Source: Bugula neritina
Taxonomy: Eukaryota; Bryozoa; Gymnolaemata; Cheilostomatida; Bugulidae
Assembly (NCBI GenBank): GCA_964035545.1
Contig: OZ037771.1
Span: 3,585,128-3,649,127, forward strand
Length of the DNA stretch: 64,000 nt
Direction: 5' to 3'
Shown: piece by piece, positions 1 through 14,800 of the stretch
How positions within the stretch are numbered: the first letter of the stretch is position 1
Layout: each line of letters opens with the position of its first letter
Notes under the pieces: generated by a model
What the model saw: the letters and a program-made list of their open reading frames with translations, nothing else
Told to the model about the DNA's origin: nothing
The model's database searches: none
Program-made: the position numbers and the translations under genes

Positions 1-478
1 TCAAAAAGAGAGATGGTTTGTATTTGCTAACCTTTGAGTGTTAAACTCGTTGCTTTACTTGAAGTAAAAGCAGTTTTCAAGAATGAAATACTAAAAAATT
101 GCATGTTTTATATAGATTAAATGACCAAGTTGGGCTACAAATAGCTATAGTTAAAAGCATTTCCAATAATTGGATTTTTTTCAAATATTTTAGCATTGTT
201 ATAGCTTTTATCCAACACTTTTATAGCACCCAGCTGTTCATGTGCTAGCATTTTACCTTTCCAATAAAATATAATATTATAAAATTCTGTTACATTGTAT
301 TTTAGTTAAAATTTGTATATTTAGATTTCGACTATACCTTACGAAAGCCAATCCCATCCAAATACACTGTTGGTAAAGGTTTCTGTGAGAAATACACAGC
401 TAATGATGGCAAGATTACTAATGTATGTTGACAAATTCAGCTTTATTTATTCTGGTATTGTTTTATTCAAGCCTAAAG

Positions 479-737
479 TATCATATCGTTATGTCATATC
501 ATTATGTCATATCATTATGTCATATCATCATGTCATATCATCATGTCATATCATCATGTCATTTCATCATGTCATATCATCATGTCATATCATCATGTCA
601 TATCATCATGTCATATCATCATGTCATTTCATTATAATGTCATATCATTATATTATATCATCATGTCATTTCATCATGTCATATCACGGTGTCAAATTGT
701 CGTATTATATCATTAATATTATCACTATCATATCATC
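479..737. repeat. 13-bp minisatellite (GTCATATCATCAT unit)
   Basis: Tandem copies of a 13-base unit, with a few TTTCATCAT variants, run almost to the splice acceptor at 741-743. The long open frames across it in several phases (Ser-Tyr-His-rich) are artefacts of a repeat lacking stop codons. Bases 1-478 hold no convincing gene, except a possible upstream exon of the VWA3-like gene near 325-368. Confidence 0.9.
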
Positions 738-743
738 ACTCAG

Positions 744-3700
744 GTGGCCATCAGTAAAGACAGAATGATTCAATATGCAACTCGACTAAAACAGGCCATC
801 AGTCTGTTCAGGAAGAGAATGGACTGGCTGACCTCAGAAAGCAGACGTATATTTGGTGTAATCCAAGAGTCAGTTGTTATCATCATACTAGGTAAGTTAA
901 TTCAGCACATGGATGTCACAGATTCGCAGTTTGCTGTTTCTTAAGATGTTTTCCCATCTACAAATGAATTATTCTGCGACATAACCAATAACATTTTACA
1001 TTACAAGACACAATCAATGACATGCATTGTTGTTGATGAACAACCAATTGCATTCTTGATGACATGGGGACAAATGTAATGATGAAAGTGATTGGTTGGA
1101 CCTAGTTTTTAAATAACTTCAGGTGTCTACTCAGCTATATTACTGCTTTCTTGCATGTAAATCTAATGATTCTAAGTGATGAAGTTCTGTTAATAATGTT
1201 GTATAAATGCCTACCATATGATAGAAGTGAATCCTAATAAATACTTCTGGTGTACAGGAATAATATTTATGCTGATCTAATATTTTATTACAGCATAACA
1301 TGCTAAACCCTATAAGTTACACAAGTCATAGCATAAAGTAGCTAGCATTTCCTATATATATTAGTACTAACTGGTATGTTATACATGGCTGTTGGGTTTG
1401 TTAATGTTGCAGACGTTAAGACAATGTCTCCCCAGCAGTTTGACCAATACCGGTGTGCCGTAGAGAGAGTGTTGAAAGAGCAAGTCTCAACTACAGCCAA
1501 GTTTAACATCTATAGGTTTGTAATATATTAGATGTATGTTGCTCTATAATATTATACACATCTAAACATGATGGTAATCATCTTCTGTGTTGGATGGAAA
1601 TAATAACTTGCTGTTAGCAGTGTGGCGTCTAATCTACTAGACCAACCCTAAAATGTGCTTATTTTATTATATAGACCAAAGGCTACCTTATGTGAAATAA
1701 CCTATTAGCCTAGTCAGCCTAGTGTAGTAAATAAAGGCTCGCCCCACGTTGCTAAACAAACAACCCGCTATTAACATGTTCTTTTCATGCAGTTCAAATA
1801 TTAATAATGTATATGTTTGTACAACTTGTACATTATCTACAGCAAAATCTTATTTAAATGACATGACCCTGTATCAGCCTAAGAAAGGCAAATACTGCGA
1901 TACTAGTGAAAATACATTCAATGTTAAACTTTTAAATGTTGCTGTTTGTTTACTTCTAACACAAGATGGTGTCAAGGGAGTTAGTTATATAAGCTTTTAG
2001 TGCCGTACTATAGCAATGCACACATATAATGATACAGGACTAATGTTGCATTTAGTTTAGACTTCAACTGTCAGCACGCTTTAGACTTAACTAAACAGTC
2101 ATGTAGTGGTAAAGAAGCTGTTATTCTTTTGGGCTAATGATTTGTCTCCTCTTTTAGAACTGCTGAAGATTTCCAATGCTTTAAAGATGAGTGCATAGCG
2201 GTATCACAGCCAGCCATAGATGAGGCAGTTGATTGGCTGTGGACCCTGGAAAGGACGAGGCCCGTAGGACAAGCATCCTGCTGCGAGGCTGTGATGAAAG
2301 CTTTGGAGGACCCCCAGGTGGGTATCCTGAGTGTTATATATAGTGTAAAACAGTGTTATATTATACTGTATTACAGTGTTGTAATATGATATCCTGTATT
2401 ACAGTGTTATATTGTGATATACTGTATTACAGTGTTATTGTATTATATGCTGTATATTACGGTGTTGAAGCATTTGATAATTTTTGCTTTCAAGTATTAC
2501 GAGGGGACATCTCAGGGTCCCCAATTAAAGTAACAATTTAACTAAAGTTTCCTAGTCTAACACTCACTGTACTCTCACAGGCTCAGGGTGTCTACCTATT
2601 CACTATGGGCAACTCCGCTGAGGCAGCGCTAGAGCTGATGCTGTCGAGCTGCCGTGAAGCCAAGAAACCTCTCCACGTTGTCTCCTACAACTGTGACGCT
2701 GCAGAGGTGATGAAGAGTCTCAAAGATTTGTCTGACCTTACAGGTGGCAGGTAAATTGATTTAATATTATACATTGTCTGCAGGTAAAGGTTCTCAATGT
2801 ACACGGCAGGTAAAAAGCTGTGGTACCAACAGACTATATAAACTTTAGTTGATGGTGAAGATATCAAAGTGCTAAATTCCAAGTATTTTGTTGTGTGTGC
2901 AAACAAATGATTTACTTGTAATAAGTGAATAATAATTTATATACAGTGTGTAAACATGTGATATTTTGTTATAATGTTTAAATAAAGCATTATAAATTTA
3001 ATCCAGTCGCTATTAAATGCATTGATTTTATTTTTTTCAAGTAGTAATTTCAAAGTATGTTCATACCAGTTTCTTTTATCTAGGTTTTAGATAGTTGGTT
3101 GGGTTTACTATAGAATGAATGATGATTAAAATGCCATCATAAATATTTTAAAGTGTTTCCGTACAGAATTATTGTGCATGCCTGGGTGTGTTACAGGTTC
3201 CATGCTTATGGAGTCATCATGGAGATGGACAGCTTTGATCCGCTGCCACTGAGTGACGACAGCAATAGAGCTCATGTCGCTGTGAGAAAACGCACCATTG
3301 GGGGTGAGTCTGCTCTCTCACTGACACCCACTGACACTTTAATGGAACTGACACCAACTGACACGTTAATGGAACTGCCAACACTCAATTTAATAATTTA
3401 CTGGAATTCATTGAATAGAATTTGTTTAGAATATTGAGAACTAAATTGCATAATTGTTGTAGCATTTCATGCAAGCCTGATTGAATAGCATAAAAATTAT
3501 AATAGCTACATGTATTTAAATATCTTTCTTAAATGTATATTAAGTGAGAGCAAATTGTTTAAGTTTTCCAACTTTTAAAATTCTTGCTTTAAAATATAGA
3601 ATATTTATTTGTTCCCATTGAGAGTTGAGTTCCTAAGCTTTAACTTTACAGGAGTACCAGCGGGTGCTGGAGTCCGCCCCGATGTTCTAAGGCTGTTCGA

Positions 3701-5818
3701 GGAGATAGAAGAGGCTCAGTCTACTTTAGCTCAAATGGAAACTGTAATATCTACTATGCCAAATAGCAAGCTCACTGTATACAGTATGTCCACATACCTT
3801 CAGTGGTTTAACTGTTCTTTTTGTTTTATAAAATATTGAATGGGTTTTTTAAAAATTATTTCAAAAAGCATTTCACTTCAAAAAGCAGTAAAATTATGAT
3901 CAAAAGATAATTTTAACACATTTTTGTTGAAGTGTTGAAAGTGTTGAATCTTTGTGTAGAAAAGAAAGAATTATCTGCCAATAATATGAGCCGACACGTA
4001 GACAGGGCAGAAGAATACATGGGCTCTTCTGATTGGCTCAACACTAACGGGTTGAAAGTGAAAAGGCTGACATTTTATGACCTGCTAGGGAAAGTGGCAT
4101 TCAAGCACTGTGACGGTGTCGTCAATCTAAAGAGAGCTCCTGGTCCAGATGAGCACCGCACTGATGCAGTGAGTCATATTATGCTGCCGCATTTGCGGTC
4201 AAGGCCGTAGTCATGCCTAAATGAATTTTTTTAGACTTAGATTATTTAAATTAGTTGATTGCTGTAATATTGATGCATACTGATATCTCATTTTATTTTT
4301 TCAATATTTATGATTTATTAACTCCTAAAACGTGCTGGTTTCCTTTCAAATGTATTTATTTATTTTGATAGCATATTTTTAATCATTTGAAACATTTCCA
4401 TTAATCATCAATGATTACGTGATTATAGTTTTTATTCCAGCATTACTTGAAATAATCAGGCATTTTGTATGGAGTTGTCTTCCCCATGCGGGCACCTAAA
4501 ATTGCAATATATTGTAGAACTCACAAGACATCCTGGTGAATGCCAGGTACTGTGATCAGTTTGCTCATGTCAAGTGGAAAGACGGGACTATCGTTCATGT
4601 GCAGGTAACTCCCGAAACTCACCGAGTTTATGAGCAGAAAGTGAATAACGTGATGGAGAATATCAACACGAGGTATGTTCTCAGATTGCTTTTTGCCTAC
4701 CTGATGTCAGCTGCCGGAAGTATTATACTGTCTGCAAAAATATTGCTTTAGTTTATTACATGTTCAATTATTATATATTTATTACATTACTATCAACTTG
4801 TTTGACTAAACATGGATCTGCATATACAGGGTTAATTATTGAACACTTACTGTGTGGACAGTATAAACCCCTTCTCACTCCACCCCTGACTAGTGAATTA
4901 GCATACCTTATGTTTTCATTCTCACAGTGTTAGCCTTCATCATGAAACCATTATAATTGTGTTGAGGTTCTCCCACCTTCTCTGTCTATGTTGGTGAGGT
5001 GGGATACCAAGTTGCCCTACTCTATATGTATACATAAACTGTAGGATCACATGGCTACAGCAAGGCAGCAGACAGCTGTTTGGTACAATCATCGAGAGAC
5101 GACTCTACCTCATAATAGATACGTCTGCTTCTATGGCTCCCAGCTTGCAATTCGTTAAAGATAAGACCTTCCTCTTACTGCAGGTTGGTGTGATTGAGCT
5201 CGCTTATCGTGGGTTTAGTTCTGATTTGGGTGAGGTGCTCAGATGTTGGGTACAAAGGCTATACTATACACTCTATGTAGTCCTGAGCACCTATAATTAT
5301 ATGTAGTTCGATGCTTTTCGTAACATTAACGGTGTTCGCACAGTTTGAGCTACTTGCTCTTTGTTTGGTTTAAGACACAACGCAAAGCTTACTGTAATAG
5401 AGTATAGGATATATTAATGTAATAGAGTATAGGATATATTAATGTAATAGAGTATAGTATATATTAATGTAATAGAGTATAGTATATATTAATGTAATAG
5501 AGTATAGGATATATTAATGTAATAGAGTATAGTATATATTAATATAATGGAGTATAGGATATATTAATGTAATAGAATATAGGATATATATTAATGTAAT
5601 AGTGTATAGGATATATTAATATAATGGAGTATAGGATATATTAATATAATAGAGTATAGGATATATTAATGTAATAGAGTATAGAGTATAGAGTATATTA
5701 TATTCATTGTACAGTAAGTGGTATTTATAGATGGACTGCATTGCGGTGATAAATCTTATATATATATATATATATATACACATATATATATATATACACA
5801 TATATATATATATACACA

Positions 5819-5852
<34 letters not shown>

Positions 5853-8800
5853 CATATATATATATACAATAATAATTTCTAGGAGCAAATTAGACACAAG
5901 GATGCATTCAACATAATAAGTTTTGGCTCTAAAGTGACTCCGTGGAGAGACAGACTGGTAGAGGTAACAGAAGAGAACCTGAAGCTCGCCTGGACATGGA
6001 TCCGTAACCTGGATACAAACGGCTCAACTAACACACTCGGTATAAAGATTTATACTCGCCTTAATATTTATAATACAATATACAGCAATATTTTGTCTTA
6101 GCAGTGCATAGGTTAGTCTGCATTCTGAAAACTTTGCATTCTCAGTAAAACAAATAATTAAAGAAACATAAATAAATAAATAGTCAATAAGGTTTCTCAG
6201 TCAGTCAGAAATTTGACTTTATGTTCCCAGAGTCTAAGCTTCTAATTTCAACAGCGATTTTAGATGTAAACTTTTACTTGGGCTTTGTGTTAGTCAGAAA
6301 TTTCACCCTAATTTATGTTTTCTGTCAACAGTATTTGTGCTTTTGATCAAGGTTAGCCTTTGCACCCGACTATCTGTAAAAATGTGAAACAAGGCTGAAC
6401 TCCATCTGCTCATCACAATATAATTTATTTTTTTTGCAAAAATGTGTTCAAAGTGAAAATTAGCATCAGTTGAGTTCTCTTTTACTAACAGAATAACACA
6501 TGTTGCACTGATTAGAGTATCTATGGTTGAAAAAAGTAGTTTTCTATAATTTGTGTATTTCTAATGATCGATGTTTAGATGCACATGCAATGTAATGTCA
6601 GTTCAATTTGACACGTATTTGCAGGTGCTCTGAAATATGCATTGGCTGACATCAACACAGAAGGCATTTACATGCTGACAGATGGCAGACCAGACCACCC
6701 ACCCAAGTCTGTTCTGGCTCAAGTGACACTGCAGAAGACTGTTCCTATTCACACCATCAGCTTCAACTGTGCAGACGGCGAAGCTAACAAGTTCTTGTGT
6801 CAGCTAGCCAAAGACACTAAGGGCAGATATCACTATTTCTCTGAACACGGAGAAGATATTGAAGGTACTGTGGCTATACGTGTCTACTAGTTCACGACAT
6901 TTAAAATATCATAAACATATTTAGTCAAATAAAATTGTAGTAAGATGTAACATTGTACTGTTAAAATAATTCAGATTAAGATAAAATTTTGTATTTTATG
7001 CAGTTTGGTAATGCCTTCATACTTTACAGGATAATAGGTATAAACCATGCAATTATATCAGGTTTATTTGTTCAAAATTATATGACTAATAGTTTGTCAT
7101 CTTCACAACACTGTATGGCATAAATTGACATTTTGCAATATACAAAGTGAAAATGGAAAGTATCTAAACATCCTAAGTATGGCGGGTGTTGTTGACCTTT
7201 TGTAGGTCCTGAACCGTATCAGAGTGAAGACATACGGCTCCTGATGGAGGAATATAAACTGGCTGAACATTACTTAAAAAAAGTCTCATCCTTGCGAGAT
7301 GAATGCCAGGAACTACAATGGAAAAGGTCTGCCAATGCTAAGCTTCACAGAGCACGGTGAGAGTGAAATAATCATACTAATACACTAGCTTATGGCAGGT
7401 CTGTGTGTCACTGCTGTGATGTCATCATACTAACACACTGGCATATGGCAGGTCTGTGTGTCACTGCTATGATGTCATTATACTAACACACTAGCAGATG
7501 GCAGGTCTGTGCGCCACTGTTATGATGTCATCATACTAATACACTAGCTTATGGCAGGTTTGTGTGTCACTGCTGTGATATCATCCTACTAATACGCTAT
7601 AGTCTATAATATACAGCTAATGTGAAGTACAATTTTATAACTGTATTACATCCCTCCTACTTTGTTACTGTCTGTCTCTTAGATGTAGTTTTTTCCAAGC
7701 TGACATAAAAAATATTTGATTGAAGAAATGTTGAAATAAATACAAATGATAACTATCCAGTTTATTTTGATATAAGAGATGTTTTTAGCCTCTCCGATTC
7801 TTATCAATACCAAAAAAGCAATTTGAATAAATCTCTGTTGAATTTCAGAACAACACTAGGCACAGGCTTGTCTAGGCCTAAAAGTGCTGTAGTTAGCCTA
7901 CGTTCTAGTACAAACAATATGCCGTCACGACCTCAGTCCGCAAGACCCACCCTTCCTACTAGTCAAAGTGCCCCTGTTCTACACACGAGCCATCATACTG
8001 ACCCGTCTAAAACTTCAAGTTACATCAGGTAAGTCTGCTTCTCCTAAATTTAAATTTAAATAAAAAATGTTTTTTTAGTTTATACTATTTTGAAGCTCTT
8101 TAGTATCTCGCAATATTGTACATTAGTGAAAACTAGTATTTCATTTCAATCAAACTACATCTTGTACACTGTAAAATATCATTTTTACAGTGTAGAAAAA
8201 TTAAAATATTTCTAAAAAGTTATCATTTTTCATTACGTAGTATTATCATAGGACAATTTTTTCTCCTATAGACCTGCTTAGTCGATATCTTAGTATTTAT
8301 GGTTCAGCCAAAAGACTTTTGAGAATGCAAGAGTCAGCAGAATAATTTTAAACATCAGAATTACTCACTTCAATTGATTCTTAGAATAATTTTATACATC
8401 TTGCTGTAAAATATGCTTATTGGTGTATGGTTTTTGGTTTTTGAATTGATAATGAAGATGTAAGTGGTTTTTCAATCACTGTGGTTGAAAGCAGTGATGT
8501 TGAATGCACTAGCTAGCCTATGATATTCTCTTATGAAGCTCCTGATGATGTTTGCAGACTAAACAAGCCGAGGAAAAAGCCTAAAGTAGCCGCACACACC
8601 AGAACCAGTCTACTCAGAACTCTCAGTGCAGGCAGTGACTGGGTCCTCCCTGAAACTAAGTCAATGCTCACCAAGCAGTTTAAACTACGTGAGTCGACTT
8701 TGCTTACACCTAATATTAAGATTGAAACTTACATGCAATGTTGAAAGATTCCCGTTCTCCTGTTTGTGCCATGCAGCTGTTTATTAGCTTTACTTAAATA

Positions 8801-11800
8801 TGCTTCTAGCTTGATGCATCGTGTTCCTAACTATTTTAGTTGTCGTAGCATCTTTAGCATATAACTATTTTCCACAGTTTATTTAGTATTTGCTTTTGAG
8901 CTTGGCTTTTTTTATGTATTATATCTTGTAACTAATAAATTTTAAAGCAGTTGCTTTCTTTTTTGTACTTATTGAATAAGTAGAGTTTCAAAATATAGCA
9001 AAAAAGTGCGTATCATGTCAATAGCCTTAGAGTTTGTCATATTTTAGCCATTAAATTCTGTTTTTAGCTGATACAACATCTCCAACTGCAGAAAATAATG
9101 CAAGCCCTAGATCTAAGATACCAAAGAAGAAGAAACCTCGGTTCCTAGCCACAAAGAACTGGCTTCTAAGAAATGGTCTGAGAGCCAAGAAGCTGCTGTT
9201 GTTAGACGCCCTCAGTGAAGCCATAGAAAAAGACAGAGGATCTGCCAAAATCGACAATGAAGTAGTTTCTAGACTTCTTGACGAGGTAAGCTAATGGTTG
9301 TCAGGGTCAAAGGTCATTTTGTTATTCAATATGCCTGTCCTTTATTTGTTACAATGTATATTTATCTGTAGCTAGAATAACTCTATTTAGCTGATTTTTA
9401 AATTGCAAATTTAAATATTCTTTTGAAGGAGTTGTCTCCTCGAGGTGAGAAAAGAAGGGATTCCCTACTTTCAAACCCATATCTTGAAGACTCTCTGCTG
9501 GAGTACGAAATGAAGTTGAAGTCTGCGCTGGAACTGTATAAAAATAGACTGGATAGACTAATATGGCAATCTCTGTCTAAGGATGAAAAGGAAACTTACA
9601 GGTGGGAAAGTCTTGGTAGTGTGCAATGGAAACCTTTCTATTGGTAGTGTGCAATGGAAAGCTGTAGGCAATCTAATAAAACTTTCTATGTAGTGTAGTG
9701 AGATTCCTCATGTGGAATGCATGCATGAAGTGTATATATAACATGAGCCTACTTATAGGATATAATTGAAATCTACAAATGAAGCTCACCACAATTTGAT
9801 TGCGATTAGCTCTTTTGATGTCAACTTCTAATTTCTAATATCATACATATTTTAGGGCACTTTAATAAAAAAAGCCGTATAATGGTAACTTGTAGTAAAA
9901 CCTTATGAGAGAAATAGAACTGTAAAAAATTTACAAAATCTTCTAGTTTTCAGAATCATTTTGACTCATTTAAGATTCACTGTGACTTTTTTGAGAGAAA
10001 TTATCTGCACCTGAAGAATTGCTCATACATCATAATCTGATAGCTGCGGCCACACTTATCCAATGTGTCTTGTAGAGGGGAGGGAGAGGATAGCGAAGAG
10101 GTTAGAATGAGAAGTTATCAGGAATTTAAGGCTAAGTTGACTCAATCTCTGGACAACTGTGGTTGGCCTGTGAGCCAGGTGGACGTGAATCTGATGGAGG
10201 AGGAGATCCAGCAAGCTGAGACATACCTTGAGCAGAGTGAGAATATCAGGTAATACACTTACCTTGATATACTTACCTTAATTCACTTACCTTGATATAC
10301 TCACCTCTATGTACTTACCTTGATATACTTACCTTGACATGAATATCAGGCAATGTACTTACATTGATATGTTAATATCAATGTAATGTATATACCTATA
10401 TGATAAAAATGCATTATCACTAGAAAGATAATTTTAAAACAGAAACTAACTGATTTATGCTGTCGAAACACTGTTTGTATTGTTATGCTGCCGTCTATTC
10501 TGTTTCTGTATGAACTCTTGTAGAGAAGCATCAGCGAAATGTGAGAAAAGAGAGATAACTACTTCTCTTGACGAACCTCTCAAATTCAAGCAGCCGAAAC
10601 CTAAACCTCAAGCTCCAGATCAGCTTAGAGGTCAAAGGGTAGTGGCTAGGAAGATAGAGGATGGGCTATACTACAGTGGTATGTGACAGACAAATTAATA
10701 TGAACAATTGCTATAACATGTTAATTTTGTAGCCAATAAAGCACTCCATAGGTTTTACTGTATTGTTTACATGCTTTGATCTTATTCATGGGTACATGAC
10801 ATAAAAGTACTTGTATTATATTAATTTCCAGCTGGTTTGGTGCTTAGCTCCGTTTTATTTTATTGTCACGATGACTTGAATGCTGCAGTGGCAGCACCAC
10901 AAAGTTTTAATTAGAATGTTAACAACATACATGTGTAATCAGCAACTATTTGTGTAATCTGAACCATTCCATCTCCCAATCTTGCAGTCTTATCTTATAT
11001 AAAATAGTTACACTAAAAATTTAAATATTTTTGCTATGGTTTAATAAATTTGTACACCTGCATAGTGTAAACTAGTGAGAGCTTGCATTATATTACACTA
11101 TATTAGACTATAGGGCAGCTGTCATACAGTACTTACTATTAGATACTTACATTTCTGTTTCTCATGCATCTTGTAGGTCTGGTATTGAGGTCTAAGGGGG
11201 CTCATCACGCTATAGTCAAGTTTGACTCTGGAGAAGAGGAGACAATTTCTAAACAGTTTGTTATTCCTAACAAAGGAGCCATTTCTGTGCCAACACTGAC
11301 TGTGAGTTGAAATTCACATTTAGTTTGTCCCAAGATTTACAATTTTCAAAGTAATAGCAACAATTCCTTGCTAATAAAGAGTTATGCAATTGTATTTAGG
11401 TTTTACTGTTAGATTCTACTACAGCTATTAGAATTGTAAAGGGTTCAACTTTTATCATTACTCACACTGTATTTTCATTTTAGTTTTCGTTTGCCTGACA
11501 ATCAAAACTGCTTTTGACTAGTGGAAACAACTTGATATAAATATCTGATAATTATTTTCAAATATTTACTGTAGATTTATATTATCTATGTTTTGTTTTC
11601 AATTTTTTCAGATGGGAGATTACGTTCTAGTGTTGGTCAAAGGACCAAAGAATCAACCGTGTTATGTGCCGGGGCAGGTAGAGCTAACTCCAAAGGAGTC
11701 CCCTGCAGATAAGAGCAAGTTTTTTGAGATCACAGTCTACAGTGGAAACAGAGTCTCTGCTCTAAGAAATTCTATTGTGAAAATCGGAAAAGCCCGATAC

Positions 11801-14800
11801 AACTTCTCCATAACCTACATTAAGGAAAGGTTTGTGTGTTGTTTAGTGCATTATAAATCTTGACTGTTTTTGAGGCTGATGTATTATATAATATTATATT
11901 ATCCTCTAACACTATATTATATATTATATTATCTTTTAACTCTACTATATTATATCCTCTAACACTATTATATATTTTTTTTTTTTAACTCTACTATATT
12001 ATATCCTCTAAGACTATTATATATTATATATTATATTATATTATTCTCTAACACTATTATATAGTATATCATATTATATCTATCATTATATCATATATTA
12101 TGTTTGGAAGAGCTAAATTTATTTATAACTTCTGCTGCTGTAGGAATGAAGAAGCTCACAATGAATATTCTGACGAGGATGCAGACGAAGAAGATGGTGA
12201 TGTGCTAAAGGCAGCGCTGGAGAAGTACGGCAGCAACTTGGAGGAACTCTGCTACAGAGTACTGAACAAACAGAAGGAGTACAAGTCCCGGCAGAAACGT
12301 CTGCACAAGCAGATGAGGAGAATACGAGAGGAGTATAAGGAGATGAGGAGTAGGAAGGTACAGTGCATAGAAGAGTAGATCAGTATAGCAGTAAAACATG
12401 ATTTGTTTGTTTGTCTATATGACTGTCCGTGTGTTTGTCTGTATGACTGTCTTCGTGTCTGTTTGTTTTGTCTGTGAGTGTTTCACTAAGTTGTAGCGCT
12501 CTCACCACATGAGTCCATCTGTGTGTGTGTGGAGAGGAGAGAGGGTTTAGCAAGACCTTTTATTGGTGTAACAAAGACCTAATTTGAATTATTTAGCCTG
12601 TTAAAGGGATTTCATGACATTTTTTACTGAAATCAAATGATTGATTAATTTAATCTTTGAGAGCTTATAATATTAATAAAGTTAGCTGTAGCAATATTGA
12701 ATAGTTATTTTAATTGCATTATCTTCAGTCCAAATATTGATGACTTATTTCGCTATTTTACTTGAAGGTGTTTTTAGGTTTTTTTCAAATATTTTAATAA
12801 TTAAAGGAGCAATAGTTTGATAGCTAATCCATTACTTGTTGACAATCAATTTAACCGTTGTTTTTATCTAAAAATCTGCAAGGAGTTATCTTTATATACA
12901 TGCATCTGCATTTTCTCTGTGCTGGTGTTTTGTATTGATTTCAGTGTTTGCATCTCAACAATTCTACACTCTATTTTTGCCTCATTCTATAATACCAACT
13001 GTTCTATGCTTAGAGTGAACAGAGAGCAGGCATAAAGTTCAACGTGGCTGACAGTATTGAAGATGGAGAGGAGGTGCTTGCAAGGTGGTTGGATGAAGGA
13101 TGGTATTACAGATGTCAAGTAAGCAGCTGTCATAATCAACACACTTGTTAGAAAATGTCATATGCCAACAGATGCAAACATCTATCGCAATATCCAGTCA
13201 AAACTAATATGTTTATTTTTTTACTGGAATGAATTGCTCATATATGAAAGCTAGCAACATTTTGCACGCTATTTATATTATTTTTAGTGAACTAATTTTC
13301 TGTCCAGGTTCAGCGCAGAGTGAGCGAGAGGACGTACATGCTGCAGGATAGCTGTGGCGACTTGCAGCAGACGTCTCGTGATGACATCATCACAGATAAT
13401 GATGACATCACCAGCAAGATTGAGGAACAGTCTGCTGTTATAGCTCTCCACCCCAACTACTACTACAGGTATGCTAACGCCCTCTCAATTGACATCTCTT
13501 CTGTTGTGCCTGTAATGTGGCAGATTTTAAAGACAAATTTCGTTGGGCTAATCTATAATTTTAATTGTATAGCAATCAAGTTCGCATTTCTCATTTTAAA
13601 ATTCTTAGTCAAAATTCCAGCGTTCTATTTACTTCTAAAAGATACAGAGCTTTTAAAATATGATATGTCAACTAAACATTCATGTTCACATTTGATTTTA
13701 GCTTTTGTATCAATAGATTATTTGTGTGTCCGATATTATACTGTTAATATTTTTTTTAACTCATGCTGAAGATGAACTTTGCTATTCACTTCAATAAAGA
13801 GCCCAAAGTGTATTCTTACTATTATTGTGTAGCTATGCACCTGCTAAGGTAGAAGAGGTGTTTGACGACTACAGCTGCTCCGTGAAGTTTTATGACGACA
13901 CTCGGTCTATTATTGAGAGAGAGGATGTGTTCATAACCGACCTTGATACATATGAACGTGATGTAGCCTACATTCAGAAGTGTGAGGATGAGCTGGTTGG
14001 GCAGGCTGTAGTAGCCCGTGATAACCAATCTGGGAACTACAATCTAGGTGAGTTTGCTGGCCGCTCCATGGTTGACAACCTTTTTGTGTTATTTGTAATT
14101 AATTTGTTAGCTTTTATTGGTCAATTTTAATTAATGTGTTTCCTAAAAAGTTGAAATAGAACTTTGGGTACGCAGTTTGTGCAATTCTTACTTACTCATC
14201 TAATTAAGTTGGGTTTCACTCATAGACTAACTGTTGCTGTGAAAGCTGTATTAGATTTATTTATGGTCAAAAATGCCACCAAAAGTAGGAGTATAGCCTA
14301 ATACCGAGTTCTAATAGCCCTAGTAACATGACTACGCTTTATGCTGCAGGTACTATTGTTGACAAGCACCCCAACCGACAGTACACTGTGGAGTTTACAG
14401 ACGGACGCAAGGCCAAGCAGTCTTGTATCCACATATTTGGAGTGTTCAGTAAACAGTACAAGTTTAACGTTGGAGATCATTGTCTGAGTCTGGCCGACAA
14501 GAAGCTGCTCGTATACATGCCCGGCATCGTCACTGGGAAGAGCAAGACAGGCATAGACGTGACCTTCATAGATGGCTCCAAGTACGCATTATACTACATC
14601 ATTTTATATTATTACATGTGGTATAAATTTCGTTTTCGTTGCTTCGCATCATGCGAATGGATGCTCGTATGAATGAATTTATGGTTGCGCTTTCATTCAA
14701 TGCAACTGTTTCCAAACATTGATTGAAAAAATTCATTTGCGTAATGCAAAGCTTACAAATGTAGTGATAACCTGTATATTGTGTTATGGTATTACGGGAG

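Noticed and set aside
325-372. Possible upstream exon of the VWA3B-like gene (reads ...PIPSKYT in one frame)
   Set aside because: The good donor (GTAAAG at 373) gives a phase that does not join exon 744-891 in that frame; the donor that does (369) is poor. Left unannotated.
370-768. Open frames rich in His-Val-Ile-Ser-Ser-Cys
   Set aside because: They arise from the 13-bp repeat, which lacks stop codons.
5616-5916. Ile-Tyr-repeat open frames on both strands
   Set aside because: Translation of a TA microsatellite.
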